A model generated the notes under the pieces. It was not told where the DNA came from. It did no database searches and saw only the letters and a list, made by a program, of their open reading frames with translations. Below are positions 11,521 to 24,425 of a DNA stretch of 64,000 nucleotides, piece by piece. Both the position numbers and the translations under genes were made by a program. This DNA is from Pegea sp. RAD2-039 (lineage: Eukaryota; Chordata; Thaliacea; Salpida; Salpidae), in the NCBI GenBank assembly GCA_034620365.1, contig JAQGEQ010000354.1:310001-374000 (forward strand). The letters run 5' to 3'. Numbering within the stretch: the first letter of the stretch is position 1; each line of letters starts with the position of its first letter.

Positions 11521-11558
11521 TTAAGTGAGTCGTTGCGTCTGAAAATTAGTATATATAT
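11521..11558 (+). promoter_or_regulatory. H4 promoter: CTTAAGTGAGTCGTTGCGTCTG element and TATA box
   Basis: TTAAGTGAGTCGTTGCGTCT at 11521-11540 is the reverse complement of the second element upstream of H4 (5570). It is followed at 11551 by TATATATA, about 55 bases before the start codon. Only one element copy remains here. Confidence 0.7.
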
Positions 11559-11589
11559 TCGACTTAGTAAATCAAAACTACAATTTTAA

Positions 11590-11919
<330 letters not shown>

Positions 11920-11933
11920 GTAACCAAACCGAA

Positions 11934-11949
11934 GGTCCTTTTTAGGACC
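11934..11949 (+). terminator. histone 3' stem-loop of H4 (11608)
   Basis: GGTCCTTTTTAGGACC, the H4-type stem. Confidence 0.92.
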
Positions 11950-12276
11950 ACCAATAGTTTCAACTAATTGTTTTTAATTGATAGTAGCAGTTATGGCTCA
12001 CAACACTTAGAAATAGTTCAATTATTGAAACGATTTAATTTTGATTAATATTTTGAATAAAAATGCCACTGAGTGATAAATATTTTTCTGCAGGTTATGA
12101 GCTAAAAATGGAATCATAAAAATCCTATAAATATTGAAATGAGAACTTTCATATTGTTTTTAATTACATGAATTATGTCAAATTTTTATATCAAACCAAA
12201 CTCTGATTGCACAGTGAATAACAATATACAATGTACTCTTTAATAAATCGCTAATAAGTTCAAATTTAGATTAAGT
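11950..12276. other. spacer between H4 and H2B
   Basis: AT-rich mirror of 4971-5539, with short shared pieces such as GATTAATATTTTGAATAAA. No gene seen. Confidence 0.5.
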
Positions 12277-12292
12277 GGTTCTAAAAAGAACC
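12277..12292 (-). terminator. histone 3' stem-loop of H2B (12312)
   Basis: Transcript reads GGTTCTTTTTAGAACC. Confidence 0.92.
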
Positions 12293-12311
12293 TGGTTTCA
12301 AGTAAATAAAT

Positions 12312-12671
12312 CTACTTGGAGCTGGTATATTTGGTTACAGCTTTAGTTCCTTCTGAAACTGCATGCTTGGCTAATTCTCCTGGCAACAAAAGTCTCACTG
12401 CTGTTTGAATCTCACGACTACTGATAGTTGAACGTTTGTTGTAGTTGGCCAAGCGTGAAGCTTCAGCCGCAATACGTTCAAAGATATCATTAACAAATGA
12501 ATTCATGATACTCATAGCTTTACTAGAAATTCCAGTATCAGGATGAACCTGCTTCAAAACTTTGTAAACATAAATGCTGAAACTTTCCTTTCGGCGAGCC
12601 TTGCGCTTCTTGGGCTTATCAGTTGGTGCAACTGACTTTACTGCTTTCTTACTTCCTTTTGATGCGACCAT
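12312..12671 (-). CDS. histone H2B
   Basis: 119 residues, identical in protein to the H2B at 4577. I start at MVASKGSKK; 13 further upstream codons are open but not conserved with the sister genes. It is head-to-head with H2A at 12834 over a 162-base shared promoter. Confidence 0.97.
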   Translation of the reverse strand: MVASKGSKKAVKSVAPTDKPKKRKARRKESFSIYVYKVLKQVHPDTGISSKAMSIMNSFVNDIFERIAAEASRLANYNKRSTISSREIQTAVRLLLPGELAKHAVSEGTKAVTKYTSSK

Positions 12672-12756
12672 GATGAGTGAGTTGTGTAGAATAGTAAAAA
12701 GGCCGCACACTTGCTATATATATATTTATGTTATGCTAATAAGCAACAGACTGTTT

Positions 12757-12775
12757 CTTCTTCGACTACGTCTGT
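12757..12775. promoter_or_regulatory. shared H2A/H2B divergent promoter element
   Basis: CTTCTTCGACTACGTCTGT, the reverse of the element at 4471-4490 and identical over about 18 bases. Confidence 0.7.
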
Positions 12776-12833
12776 AAAATTAAATATGATAAATTTGTTA
12801 AAAATTTTTTGATAGCTTTCTAGTAACTACAAC

Positions 12834-13217
12834 ATGTCAGGACTTGGTAAAGGAGTAAAATCAAAATCTAAACCACAGAGCCGATCTTCACGGGCTGGTC
12901 TTCAAGTCCCAGTTGGTCGTGTTCATCGATTGTTGAGAAATGGCAATTACTCTCAACGTGTAGGTGCCGGTGCACCAGTTTATCTTGCTGCTGTTCTTGA
13001 ATATTTGAGTGCCGAAATTCTTGAATTAGCTGGAAATGCTGCTCGTGACAACAAGAAAACTCGAATCATTCCTCGCCACCTACAATTAGCGATTCGAAAT
13101 GATGAAGAATTGAACAGATTACTTGCAGGTGTAACACTTTCTCAAGGAGGTGTTCTACCCAATATCCAAGCAGTTTTGTTGCCGAAAAAGACTGGACCAA
13201 CCACAAAAAAGGTTTAA
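12834..13217 (+). CDS. histone H2A (R3L subtype)
   Basis: 127 residues, [15 protein letters not shown] to GPTTKKV. It shares Leu at position 3 and the [10 protein letters not shown] segment with the mirrored H2A at 4029. It also has Val for Phe in AGLQFPVG, Ile for Val in SAEVLELAG, and Arg for Lys in EELNKLL. The acidic patch is intact. It is the outermost gene of the right palindrome arm and paired with H2B at 12312. Confidence 0.95.
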   Translation: MSGLGKGVKSKSKPQSRSSRAGLQVPVGRVHRLLRNGNYSQRVGAGAPVYLAAVLEYLSAEILELAGNAARDNKKTRIIPRHLQLAIRNDEELNRLLAGVTLSQGGVLPNIQAVLLPKKTGPTTKKV

Positions 13218-13235
13218 ATTGTTAACCAATTAAAA

Positions 13236-13251
13236 GGTTCTTTTGAGAACC
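13236..13251 (+). terminator. histone 3' stem-loop of H2A (12834)
   Basis: GGTTCTTTTGAGAACC, 18 bases after the stop. Confidence 0.9.
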
Positions 13252-14069
13252 ACTTATGAAAAAATCTAAACTTTCTGCTAAAACAAATATTCTTGTTACA
13301 ACACCAGTAAAGTTTTTAAAAAAATATTTGTATTCCATTTGAATATGAGTTTTATATTACTTATGATTTTAATTTTTATATCAAACCATTTTAATTCTAA
13401 AAAATTTTGATATCTGTTTCTAACAGGATTTAAAAAAGGCATTTTTATATATAGTTTAAGGAACAAATAGTAGCTTCTATTAGGTCTAATTAGGTATCAA
13501 TACAAAGGCGTAAGCTTTCTCGTTGCGAGAAAGAGTAGGACTGATGCAAGCAAAAACGGTGATGGAAGATATATGAGCATAGGCAAAGCTTAGAGTTAAA
13601 CAAATTGTTGTAATAATAAAGTTTAGAATTAGTTTCTTTCAAAGAAAATTTATTCGTAAAATTTGGTCATTTCTATTTTACTAGAAATTGTTGAACTGAT
13701 ATGATCGCAAAAAAAAATCGATTTAGGTAAAAATTAGAGTTTCTAAATTTTATACCAGAGACATCACTAAAACACACTGGTCAAAATAATAGATGATTTT
13801 AAAAGCCATAAATCGTGTAAACAAAAGTTTTTGAAATTTTTTTATAAGTACACGCAATCATCAAAAATTAGTTTTTGTTGAAAATTATCTATAACAATTT
13901 GATACAAATTTAGTATTTAGTTATAAAAGTAATAATAACCCCTAATTGTTGTAAACATATAAAAGTTTACCCAGTTTTTGCAACTACTAAAATGTTTTCA
14001 ATTAGAAAGACAAAATAATGATTAATGTGATAGAACTTCATACCTGTTTTTAAAAGATATTCACTTTCA
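13252..14069. other. spacer outside the right arm, with one tight hairpin
   Basis: No gene. At 13515-13533 CTTTCTCG and CGAGAAAG form a perfect 8-bp stem around a 3-base loop, in an otherwise AT-rich stretch. Part of 13380-13440 resembles 28180-28260. Confidence 0.45.
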
Positions 14070-14285
14070 TTTAATATCAATCTATTGAAATGCTTCAGCT
14101 AAATCTTTTATTCAGAGATTACTTTTGACCAACTACTGAGAGACAGCTTCATTTTCATAAATCATTTTGAATCAATAAATCAATTCGTTTGTTACGAATA
14201 TTTTGTCATGATAATATAACTTAAATAATAGGGAGCTACATAAATATTTCAACCATCAAAAATTACTTATAAAAATAATGGGGTT
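14070..14285. repeat. inverted repeat, right end of histone module 1
   Basis: Inverse partner of 3250-3490. Shared blocks include CTACTGAGAGACAGCTT and ATATTTCAACCATCAAAAA. Confidence 0.75.
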
Positions 14286-14918
14286 GCTTTAAAATAAACT
14301 GCTAATGATAAAGTTTTCCAGAAAATGATGGTCAGAAGGGTTAACTAAAAGCATAATGACTAAATTAAAAGTAAGAAGAAATTTGACAAAATTTTATTAA
14401 ATGTGATATACATACATTCATCACTACAGAAAAATCTGCCACTATTTCTAAAGTTGAGTTCTCAAAATGATATTCAAACCATTTTTATGAAAATTAATAT
14501 AATTTACTACCACTTTTTCGTTTATTTTCTATTTCTACCTACTTTACATTTCTACTGTACATTACTGTAATTTCTGTGTAGTCTTGTTGTTTTTTATTTT
14601 TAATGTTAAGTTTCTTTTTATCAATTTTTAATGTTGATGAAATGAAAGTTATCTTTTATAAAATCTTAATAAAGGCTACACTGATTCACAAAAAACATTA
14701 CTTTGTTTGGCGATACAGAAAAGATACGAATTAAATGTTTATTTCAAGCAAAGTCATGGAAAACAACTAAGCCAGTTGTATAGTGCAATTTGATATCACA
14801 AAATCGCTAAATACTGTAAAAGTTAATTAATAAAATGTATTGTAAAAATAATTAAAGACTGTTAATTCAATGTATATAACGTAAAGATTATTTTAGAGTC
14901 TATGAATTATTAAACGAT
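14286..14918. other. AT-rich spacer, nothing recognised
   Basis: No gene seen. In particular I found no HExxH-coding sequence on the minus strand that could complete the M13-like gene upstream. Confidence 0.5.
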
Positions 14919-17419
14919 TTAATCAAAGTCTTCTTTAATAGGAGAAATTCGAAATCTGGTATTGTGATCCTTTATAGATTCTGAAAAAAACTGATGCAAT
15001 TGGTAAGATAAAAGTGTTTCTGACTTCAGAAAGACAGAAAGAGTTTTGTCCAAAAGGATGGATATCAATGTAGAAGAAGCCTTTTTATTGGCTTGAAGTA
15101 CTGTCATTGAAATATGATCTGTATTTAGTTGCAATACTTCATAAACTAAATAGTTTTGTATAAACCTAAAGAATAGATTCAAATTAAAAATTTGGAGTCT
15201 CATAAACTAAATTTACTTACTCTTCTGTTTCGTTTGTTATATGTTCAACAAAATTTTTTATGTTGTTCGTATTTAACACCTTTACTACAAGGTTTTCATT
15301 GACTTCAATAGATTTGATTTCAGCATAAACAAACAGCTGCTTGAAATAACTGGTCCAATTAAATTTATTGTTAGTGAAAGTGTTTAGATCTTTTAAAGCA
15401 AAGTCTTCAGAGTTTTCATAAGCAGAAGTTTTATTTCTTATATCAACAAAGAAATTTTTGTTCGAAAGCTTGTCTTTAAACTCGCTTATCTGTTGAGCAA
15501 AAATGATTATACATATTCATTTTCTTATATTAATCAAACAAAATCAGAATTAAATTTTCAAAAGTATAATTTCTACTATATAGCAAGAAGTGTTTTTAAA
15601 TCTGCATAAACTAACATGCTTTGCCAGTTCCTCAGCATTTTGCTGTTTAACTGATAATGTTTTCAAAAAATTAGTAATTTTCAAACGATAAATATAATCC
15701 TCATATTCATCATAACTATCAATATCATAGTAATCATCATAATCTAATTCTTCTGTTGTATCTACATTTTTTATTAATCCATTTTTCCTGACTGTATTAT
15801 CGATAGAAAATCCTCCATGGTATAGAGATTGTGCTATACTAATCTGTGAAAATTTTTATTGGTTTTGACTTTGATATTTTCATGATACTTTCAAAACATT
15901 GATGTAATCTTCATTATAGATACAAGCAAATAAAAGAAAAATGTTTCCAACCAGTATAATGCTTTCTTGTGCATGATAGAAATTTTCAGTTAATGTAGTT
16001 TGCAATGAAAAGGAAGAACCGAATTTAGCAATAAACTTTGCAAATGTGTCTTCATAAGTCCATTCACTTGAGACGTTATCACCTGAGCGTATTGGCCATC
16101 CACCCATTCGGTTTATAAGCTCATCGACTGAATCATTTCCATACTTATTACTTTGAGCTATTAAAATACTTCTATTATTTTTCTTAGACTTCAATATTTA
16201 AATCTATTATGATTATAACATCTTAGTACAAAAAAAAGAAAACTAGCTACGAACTAAAACTTAATAGCCAATTAAAAAACTTAAACAATTGAACCTTGTC
16301 CTAGCTCGTTAGTTTGAGTTAGTATTACACTTTGTGCTTTTATTTATTATGGTTTCTACATGTTTTTCGTTTGCGACTAAAAAACTAAGCATTTTATCTT
16401 GCTTAAATGTTAATTAAAGAGATTTATGTTACTTGTGTTTATGCAAGATCGATAATGCATTTTTGCTTTCTTAAATGAGTCAGTATCTTCAATTCTATCT
16501 GGTGATTCTATGTCGTCTATGAAAATGAAAAAAAGTAGTTTGGATTATTATATTAGTATATTATATTACAAATCGAAAGATTATTTTCATTAATGCTGCA
16601 AAATGTAAAAATGTTTGATATTTCTTATTACTTACTTCTGACAATCGTATCTGCTTCAGCTGTAACTTGTTTACGACAGAAATTTCTCCATTTTCAGAAT
16701 TAACAGGATGTTGACTTATCCATCCTCCGCAAGAGAATTGATAAAAATCTTGACAGGGATCTGCAGTTATGTCCATAAAACTCACCACTCGGTTTGCATA
16801 AATAAAAAGTTTGAGAATCACAACAAAACTCATAAAAATAGAATAAATAATTTCTAATTTTGAGAAGAAAATGTTTGTATGTCTTTTAAAGAGCAAAACT
16901 TTATCCTCTTGAAAAAAAAACATTTATTTTAGTTATAGAAAATTATATATTTTTTCTAAGCTAAGTTGTTGTTTACTGATAAATAAATCATCTCAAAAAG
17001 ATTCTAAAATATGTGTAAGCCCGAGATTAAAATAGATATAGTTAAGAACATTTTATATACAAATTATATATAGAAGTACGTTATATCTTATGTTAAAATA
17101 TAAGTTTGTTTTGCATTATGCTAACAATGAATATGCAAAAACAAAAATAAATCAGCAGTGATACAACCAGGAGTTTGACAAAAGTCTGAAATAAGAATAA
17201 ATTTAATTACATCTACCAACTTATCGATACAAAATCACAAAATTTAAATAATTTGAAATTTGCAATACTTTGTTTGAAGTGCTGTGACTGGTTTACAGAT
17301 TGACTTGAATTGTGTTTTACTACTTTTAGAGATCCATAAGGAACAGCAAAACCTAATGTTCCACCAATAAAAACAATGCAATGAAAAATTAGAATTTTAA
17401 TTTGTAGCCCTTTATCCAT
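14919..17419 (-). CDS. M13 peptidase-like gene without a visible catalytic domain
   Basis: M13 family (neprilysin/ECE) proteins are type II membrane zinc peptidases. The pieces appear in the family's order. A hydrophobic anchor near the start (from Met at 17419, KILIFHCIVFIGGTLGF) comes first. The signature MDITADPCQDFYQFSCGGW follows (about 16.7 kb, exon ending near 16632). KKAKMHYRSCIN is next (16433-16516), then DELINRMGGWPI (about 16.1 kb). A helical part with EDYIYRLKITNFLK follows (15.6-15.8 kb), then FNWTSYFKQLF (about 15.35 kb). The last piece, FIQNYLVYEVLQL (15.2 kb, the family's LQNYLVW), leads to a stop at 14919. The HExxH zinc site and the C-terminal ExxxD and CxxW, normally about 200 residues further on, are not found. 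Not every splice junction could be phased. It may be a non-catalytic relative or a truncated pseudogene. Confidence 0.6.
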
Positions 17420-19889
17420 AATATCTTTCTAAATTGCAAAACATTAAAATTGTAGAAGCAAAGTTCTAATGCACAAAGTTCAATTATTCACTAAATCTAT
17501 TCTGTATAATTGTTATGTTAACAATAGAATTTTAATAGAAATTGTTATCTTAACTTTTGATTGAATTTCATTTAGTAAATAAGTTACTGAAGCTGCACAA
17601 CTACACTCAACTAAGCACTTCATCTACTTTCTCATGATCAAAGCTTTTAGATTCAAATGAGCCAGCAAATATAAGCAAGTAACAAGGAAACACTGTTTTA
17701 TTAGTTATTTTAAAGAACTATGTTAAACTTCTCTAAAATAAATTTTCTTTGAATAAACAAAAATAGTTTTTTCTTAATACCTAATGTAGTTCTGCAATTT
17801 ACTTGTGAGCTTAAAAATTTGTTTTAAATAAAAGTTTAAAATTACTGACTTAAATTATTAAAATAGTAGAGATTGCTTGTAATAATCTTTTAAAATTCTT
17901 ATAAAGAAATTTATTTAATAGTTTATGATAAAATTTTCTAATTATCGTTTGAACTACACTTTAGATAATAATAAATTTTGTTTTTATATCAAAAGATTTC
18001 TACCCAGCAAAGTTAAAAATATATATAAGTGGAATAATTTAATTTTTTTGCTTGCTATACTAAATCAACTTTTTTTTACATTTGATTATAAAACAATTTG
18101 TCGTAATGTAAGCTATTTTTATTAATTAAGTTTATTTTTCAAAAGCAATTTTTATCTATAGTACTCATTAATTAAGTTTAATCTTGCATTATTGTAATCT
18201 TTAGTTTTCTTACAGAATATTTATTTGGTTTAACAAAAAAATTGAATTATCAAAATCAAGATAAAAAGGATCACATAAATTCTTTAAACTTGTAATAAAA
18301 TTGAAATTTTTTAAAACTTTATATAACTTAAAATTTAAAACATTATAGACAAACGATAGTTTATCACAAATTCAGACATGCAAAAAAATGTATTTACTAT
18401 TATTATGGTCTAATATAAAATTTGATTACATTTCTTACTAATGCGTTTAGCTCTAATAAAACTATTAACTTTGTTTTATTTTTACTAATAACAAAAGAAG
18501 TTGTATCAAATTTATAATTTTAAAACTCTTATTTGTATTTATCATAATAATCTACAAAGTAATTTGCTTTTATTGATTTAAATAACATTCAAGCTAAGTT
18601 TGCGAATGTATTTTTTCAATGGCTTTTCATATCCAAATATGAATGTTTATCTTGCTTTACATTACACTATATACAAACTAAATAACAAATTTCTAATGCA
18701 ATTAGATATTTACTTGTTGTAAAAACTGTAAAAATAGTCTAATTATGTTGTTTCGATTATCATAAAAATTAGTCGTTTAAAAAAACACAAGCTTCTGCAA
18801 TTTATTGACAATCATTAAGATATTTATAAATTGCAACCCGTAGTTTAGAAAATCACTTTACTGGAAATAATATCTTTCATCTTTTTGTAGACAAGTTATA
18901 ATTATAATCAAATGTTAACAATTAAAACTTATAAGTACCAAGCCATCAAATTTTATAAATCGTCGTGGCAAAACAAGTACATTCTTTAGATTAATGTTTT
19001 ATCGCATAAGTAAATATCATTTGAAGGAAGCTTATATAAGCTTGGGTTATTAGGGATTCTTTTTATAGTAATAAACGTTGCGCAGTGTTGGTTACGCTAG
19101 TGTTTATTACAGCTTGTGTTTAGAACAATAATGCCCTCCTAAGGAATGATTTTAATCACATTAACATCGCAGGCTAATGAGTGCACAGAATGTAATCAAT
19201 GAGCTGAAATACAAATTAAAACAAACATTTCCTCTTTTTTTATCTCTTTCGATTGTTTTTAACAAACGTACAATTCATAAAACTGTTTTGTTGATGATTA
19301 AGCAAAAATTATCTTAAAAGTAAGAAGTTTTTCCGAACAAAATATGAATAAAAATCAACAATTTTTCAAAACATTTTGCATTTTTAAAATTGGAATCAAA
19401 AATATCAAAAATTGTCGAAATGCTCATATATCTTATTTAATGAATACCAATCTTTCATTATCAGCGTTTACCTAAGCATATCTGTATTAGTTACTGTAAT
19501 GAAAGTATCTTTTCAGGAGACCTTTATCAAATTGTGAAAGGCGGCTGATAACAACGGTCAGGGTTAGGATAAGGTTGCCAGTCACAATCATCTTCAAAAA
19601 AGTTCTTCAAAGAAACAATCAGATAGACAAAGAAATGAGAGAACTGCAATAACTACAAAGTACTAGAATTTACACAAAAAATGCAGAAACAAACTAAAAA
19701 CTACCGTTCCAATAGTCTTAGATGTGAGTAGAAAGGACATTACATCCTGTGATGTTCCAATTGGGTCATGTAAGAAGCTGCTGCAAAGGGAAAGAAATAA
19801 AGAGCTGCGATGACGGTTAAGACCAAATTTGAGTATATTTTCTACTTTTATGAAGTTTTTTTTAAATCATTTTTTACACAATTGTATAT
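17420..19889. other. AT-rich region without genes; hairpin at 19068-19110
   Basis: No coding frame of note. A perfect palindrome AAGCTTATATAAGCTT (19028-19043) contains a TATATAA. It is followed 24 bases later by a hairpin whose arms are GTAATAAACGTT (from 19068) and its near-complement ending at 19110. This could be a small RNA gene but matches no class I know. Confidence 0.4.
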
Positions 19890-20570
19890 ATTTTTTGTAG
19901 CTTAAAATGATTTTATATACAATCTAGAATCATAAACATGATGAAACTCAATTTAAATAGAACTCCAAATAAACCAAAGATCAATTTTTTCTTTAAAACC
20001 CAGAAATAACTTTTTTATTAAACTACATTCAAAGGTTATATTTAATATAAAAATAAAATTCAAAAAAGAGAGAAAACTTTTATATAAAAATAATTAGATT
20101 AGGACATAAAATCGATAGTTTATAAGAAAGTTTATTATTGTTTAATTTTCTGAATCTGTATTGAAGCTTATCAATTTTATGATAATTAGAATGTTTGATA
20201 GAAAATCAATGTTTTTATTTTAAAAAATGCTCAAGGGGTCTTAACTGAAATTATTTTAATCTTTACTTTATGAAAACAAAATTGGAAGCACTATCTAAAA
20301 TTAGAACTATGTTCAACTTTTCCATACAATTGTAGTTCGTTTCCTGCTCTATTTCATTAGCTGAAAATGATAATATTTTTCATGTAAACATCTTATAGTA
20401 AAGTAAATGAAAGGTTAATTTATTGATATAATTACTGAAATAGCAGACTTACTTTACAAACTATAAACAATAAATGTTTGCAGGGAAACAATATTTTAAA
20501 GACTATTTCTTTAACTACAGATTTATGTTGGGAGTTTGTTTCTAGAGAAATAATTAATTTAGATAAGTTT
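19890..20570. repeat. inverted repeat, left end of histone module 2
   Basis: The reverse complement matches 27570-28215 through most of its length. Shared anchors are TGTAGCTTAAAATG, ATTTTATGATAATT and AAAGACTATTTCTTTAACTAC. Small gaps and substitutions indicate age. The copies face each other across the H2A-to-H4 module. Confidence 0.75.
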
Positions 20571-20771
20571 TGTAAAGAACTTAAGTTATAACAGGTAGGC
20601 TCTGGTATGAGCCAAGTAAAGATAAATAGGTTGACCTATAGTTCAAAGCATTAACTGATGTTAACTAAGGTTTTTGAAGAACAAATCAATATTTCTTAAT
20701 TAACTCACAAGAATATTTACTCTAAAATTAGATTATCAATTCAACAGATAATTCAGCGTTAATGAATAAGT

Positions 20772-20787
20772 GGTTCTTGAAAGAACC
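20772..20787 (-). terminator. histone 3' stem-loop of H2A (20806)
   Basis: Transcript reads GGTTCTTTCAAGAACC; the stem is intact and the loop differs from the sister copies. Confidence 0.88.
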
Positions 20788-20805
20788 TTGCATTTTTCTG
20801 ACAAT

Positions 20806-21189
20806 TTAAACTTTCTTTGTGGCTGGCCCAGTCTTTTTCGGCAGTAGAACTGCTTGGATATTTGGAAGAACTCCTCCTTGAGCAATTGTTACACCTCCAA
20901 GTAATTTATTTAACTCTTCGTCATTTCGAATCGCTAATTGTAAATGACGAGGAATGATTCGAGACTTTTTGTTGTCACGAGCAGCATTTCCAGCCAATTC
21001 AAGAACTTCAGCACTCAAATATTCGAGAACTACAGCAAGGTAAACTGGTGCACCGGCACCTACACGTTGAGAGTAATTGCCATTTCTCAACAATCGATGA
21101 ACACGACCAACTGGGAATTGAAGACCAGCCCGTGAAGATCGGCTCTTTGGCTTCGATTTTGTTTTAGCTCCCTTTCCACGTCCTGACAT
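20806..21189 (-). CDS. histone H2A (SGRGK subtype)
   Basis: 127 residues, [13 protein letters not shown] to GPATKKV, with Arg at position 3. One unusual change is Val for Ala in YLAAVLEYL; also Ser for Thr in DNKKTRII. It is not beside an H2B. It faces H4 at 21834 head-to-head over about 640 bases, with AACAGACGT elements at about 21255 and 21310. It resembles the other orphan H2A at 9057 more than the H2B-paired H2A genes. Confidence 0.95.
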   Translation of the reverse strand: MSGRGKGAKTKSKPKSRSSRAGLQFPVGRVHRLLRNGNYSQRVGAGAPVYLAVVLEYLSAEVLELAGNAARDNKKSRIIPRHLQLAIRNDEELNKLLGGVTIAQGGVLPNIQAVLLPKKTGPATKKV

Positions 21190-22145
<956 letters not shown>

Positions 22146-22159
22146 ATTACTAAAACATA

Positions 22160-22175
22160 GGTCCTTTTAAGGACC
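22160..22175 (+). terminator. histone 3' stem-loop of H4 (21834)
   Basis: GGTCCTTTTAAGGACC, the H4-type stem. Confidence 0.9.
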
Positions 22176-22601
22176 ACTATCCAAAATCTATTTGAATTGT
22201 AGTAATGTGTTGTAATCTAAATATGCTTAATTATTACATGTTATATCATACGAGAATAATCAAAAACGTTCAAATTACATTGAGAATATGCTCACTGCAG
22301 CCAGTTTTATTTAGCTCATGATTGCGGTTAATAAATCTTGAGTTATTACAAAAAATATTATTATGGTTTAGTACCATTTACAAATAATCATTAAAAGTTA
22401 TTTGAAAGATAAAATAAAAAATTCCTACAAAAATATTGAACTTACTTCTGTAAGAAAGTATTTAAAACTAACTTGCATTTTCTAATTCAAAAATAATTTT
22501 TTTAACATTATCTTAATCGATTTTAAAGTCATTCATTAAACTTAGACAAATAATAATAAAACTAACAATGTTGGATTGTTTTTCACAATCGTGAATTAAG
22601 T
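22176..22601. other. spacer between H4 and H2B
   Basis: Nothing recognised. Confidence 0.5.
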
Positions 22602-22617
22602 GATTCTAAAAAGAACC
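22602..22617 (-). terminator. histone 3' stem-loop of H2B (22636)
   Basis: Transcript reads GGTTCTTTTTAGAATC; the second pair of the stem is a G-T wobble, the only imperfect H2B stem here. Confidence 0.82.
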
Positions 22618-22635
22618 GATTTTAAGCAGAGAAAT

Positions 22636-22995
22636 CTACTTGGAGCTGGTATATTTGGTAACAGCTTTAGTTCCTTCTGAAACTGCATGCTTGGCTAATT
22701 CTCCTGGCAACAAAAGTCTCACTGCTGTTTGAATCTCACGACTACTGATAGTTGAACGTTTGTTGTAGTTGGCCAAGCGTGAAGCTTCAGCGGCAATACG
22801 CTCAAAGATATCATTGACAAATGAATTCATGATACTCATAGCTTTACTAGAAATTCCAGTATCTGGATGAACCTGCTTCAAAACTTTGTAAACATAAATG
22901 CTGAAACTTTCCTTTCGGCGAGCCTTGCGCTTCTTGGGCTTATCAGTTGGTGCAACTGACTTGACTGCTTTCTTACTTCCTTTTGACGCGACCAT
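22636..22995 (-). CDS. histone H2B
   Basis: 119 residues, identical in protein to H2B at 4577 and 12312, started at MVASKGSKK (nine open upstream codons ignored). It is head-to-head with H2A at 23150. Confidence 0.97.
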   Translation of the reverse strand: MVASKGSKKAVKSVAPTDKPKKRKARRKESFSIYVYKVLKQVHPDTGISSKAMSIMNSFVNDIFERIAAEASRLANYNKRSTISSREIQTAVRLLLPGELAKHAVSEGTKAVTKYTSSK

Positions 22996-23071
22996 GATGA
23001 GTGAATTGTCTGAAACAGTCAAGCTTTTAAATATAAGCCTTATGTTTATGCTAATAACTAACCAACTATAT

Positions 23072-23090
23072 CTTCTTCGACTACGTCTGT
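23072..23090. promoter_or_regulatory. shared H2A/H2B divergent promoter element
   Basis: CTTCTTCGACTACGTCTGT, identical to the element at 12757-12775. Confidence 0.7.
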
Positions 23091-23149
23091 AATACTACAT
23101 TTTAAAAACTTTTTTTTGAAATTTTAGGGAATTTTATAAAAATAGGAAA

Positions 23150-23533
23150 ATGTCAGGACTTGGTAAAGGAGCAAAATCAAAGTCTAAACCAAAGAGCCGA
23201 TCTTCGCGAGCTGGTCTTCAATTCCCAGTTGGTCGTGTTCATCGATTGTTGAGAAATGGCAATTACTCTCAACGTGTAGGTGCTGGTGCACCAGTATATC
23301 TTGCTGCAGTTCTCGAATATTTGAGTGCTGAAGTTCTTGAATTGGCTGGAAATGCTGCTCGTGACAACAAGAAAACTCGAATCATTCCTCGTCATTTACA
23401 ATTAGCGATTCGAAATGATGAAGAATTGAACAAATTACTTGGAGGTGTAACAATTGCTCAAGGAGGAGTTCTTCCAAATATCCAAGCAGTTCTACTGCCA
23501 AAAAAGACTGGGCCAGCCACAAAGAACGCTTAA
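23150..23533 (+). CDS. histone H2A (R3L subtype)
   Basis: 127 residues, [15 protein letters not shown] to GPATKNA. It has Leu at position 3 like the other H2B-paired H2A genes, but the core end [11 protein letters not shown] like the orphan H2A genes, so it looks like a conversion mosaic. The C-terminus KNA differs from KKV/KKT in the sisters. It lies tail-to-tail with H1 at 23892. Confidence 0.95.
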   Translation: MSGLGKGAKSKSKPKSRSSRAGLQFPVGRVHRLLRNGNYSQRVGAGAPVYLAAVLEYLSAEVLELAGNAARDNKKTRIIPRHLQLAIRNDEELNKLLGGVTIAQGGVLPNIQAVLLPKKTGPATKNA

Positions 23534-23551
23534 ATTATCAAAAAAAAAACT

Positions 23552-23567
23552 GGTTCTCCTTAGAACC
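23552..23567 (+). terminator. histone 3' stem-loop of H2A (23150)
   Basis: GGTTCTCCTTAGAACC, 18 bases after the stop. Confidence 0.88.
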
Positions 23568-23856
23568 ACTTATTTCGAACAAAACCAAAGTTATTCCTTT
23601 ATTTGGTAATACTCAGTCACACAGATAATTTTATGCTACTAATTTATTAAATTAAGTATTATTCTTGTCTAAGTCTTACAAAAAGGTAAGCAGTGAGTGA
23701 AATTAATAGATTTTTTTGATCAATTAAATATTATTGGTAGTTTTTAATTCACCATTTGATTTAAAAAAAGTTTATAGACAGCATCAAGTTACTACTAGAT
23801 ACTTTACTTTCTTAGATCATACTAAAAAATCTCATTTAGGTGCTAAGTACTCTGGT

Positions 23857-23872
23857 GGTTCTGAGAAGAACC
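23857..23872 (-). terminator. histone 3' stem-loop of H1 (23892)
   Basis: Transcript reads GGTTCTTCTCAGAACC, the same loop as the other H1 gene. Confidence 0.9.
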
Positions 23873-23891
23873 GATAAACATTAAATTAGGT

Positions 23892-24425
23892 TTACTTTTT
23901 AGCAGCTGCCTTCTTAGAAGCAGCTTTTTTAACAGCAGGCTTCCTTACATTTGCTTTAGCCTTGGAAGTTGTTTTCTTGATGGTGGTTTTTTTAGTAGAT
24001 AAAGATTTCTTTTCGACTTTTTTGGGCGATTTCTTGGCTGGGGAAACTGGCTTTTTAACAGTTTTCTTTGTCACTATCTTTTTTGCTGTTACTGTTTGTT
24101 TCTTAGCAACAGCTGTGTTTTGTACCTTAACAACTGGTTTCTTTTCAACCTTAGCAAGTTTGAAAGAACCAGAAGCACCTTTACCTGATGTCTGAACAAA
24201 TAAACCAGAAACAACAGCTTTTACTAACGCTTGTTTAACATACTGATCACAATCATCACTGACTTTGTTATTGTCTTTAACATACTTAACAATAGCTTGG
24301 CGTGAGGAACCTTTCCTATCTTTCAAAGCAACCACTGCATCTGTGATCATCTCCTTATAAGTAGGATGATCTGATGCTTTCTTAGTTGGCTTTTTTGAAA
24401 CAACTGGAGAAGTCTTTACCGCCAT
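23892..24425 (-). CDS. linker histone H1 (177 aa)
   Basis: Start taken at MAVKTSPVV, as in the sister gene; ten upstream codons are open. The H15 winged-helix domain (about residues 18-90) is almost identical to 8026, with ITDAV for IKDAV. The tail lacks 18 residues of VAKKPS/VVKK-type repeats after TAVAKK and ends AVKKAASKKAAAKK. An ACGGACGTTTA promoter element lies about 50 bases upstream. Confidence 0.95.
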   Translation of the reverse strand: MAVKTSPVVSKKPTKKASDHPTYKEMITDAVVALKDRKGSSRQAIVKYVKDNNKVSDDCDQYVKQALVKAVVSGLFVQTSGKGASGSFKLAKVEKKPVVKVQNTAVAKKQTVTAKKIVTKKTVKKPVSPAKKSPKKVEKKSLSTKKTTIKKTTSKAKANVRKPAVKKAASKKAAAKK

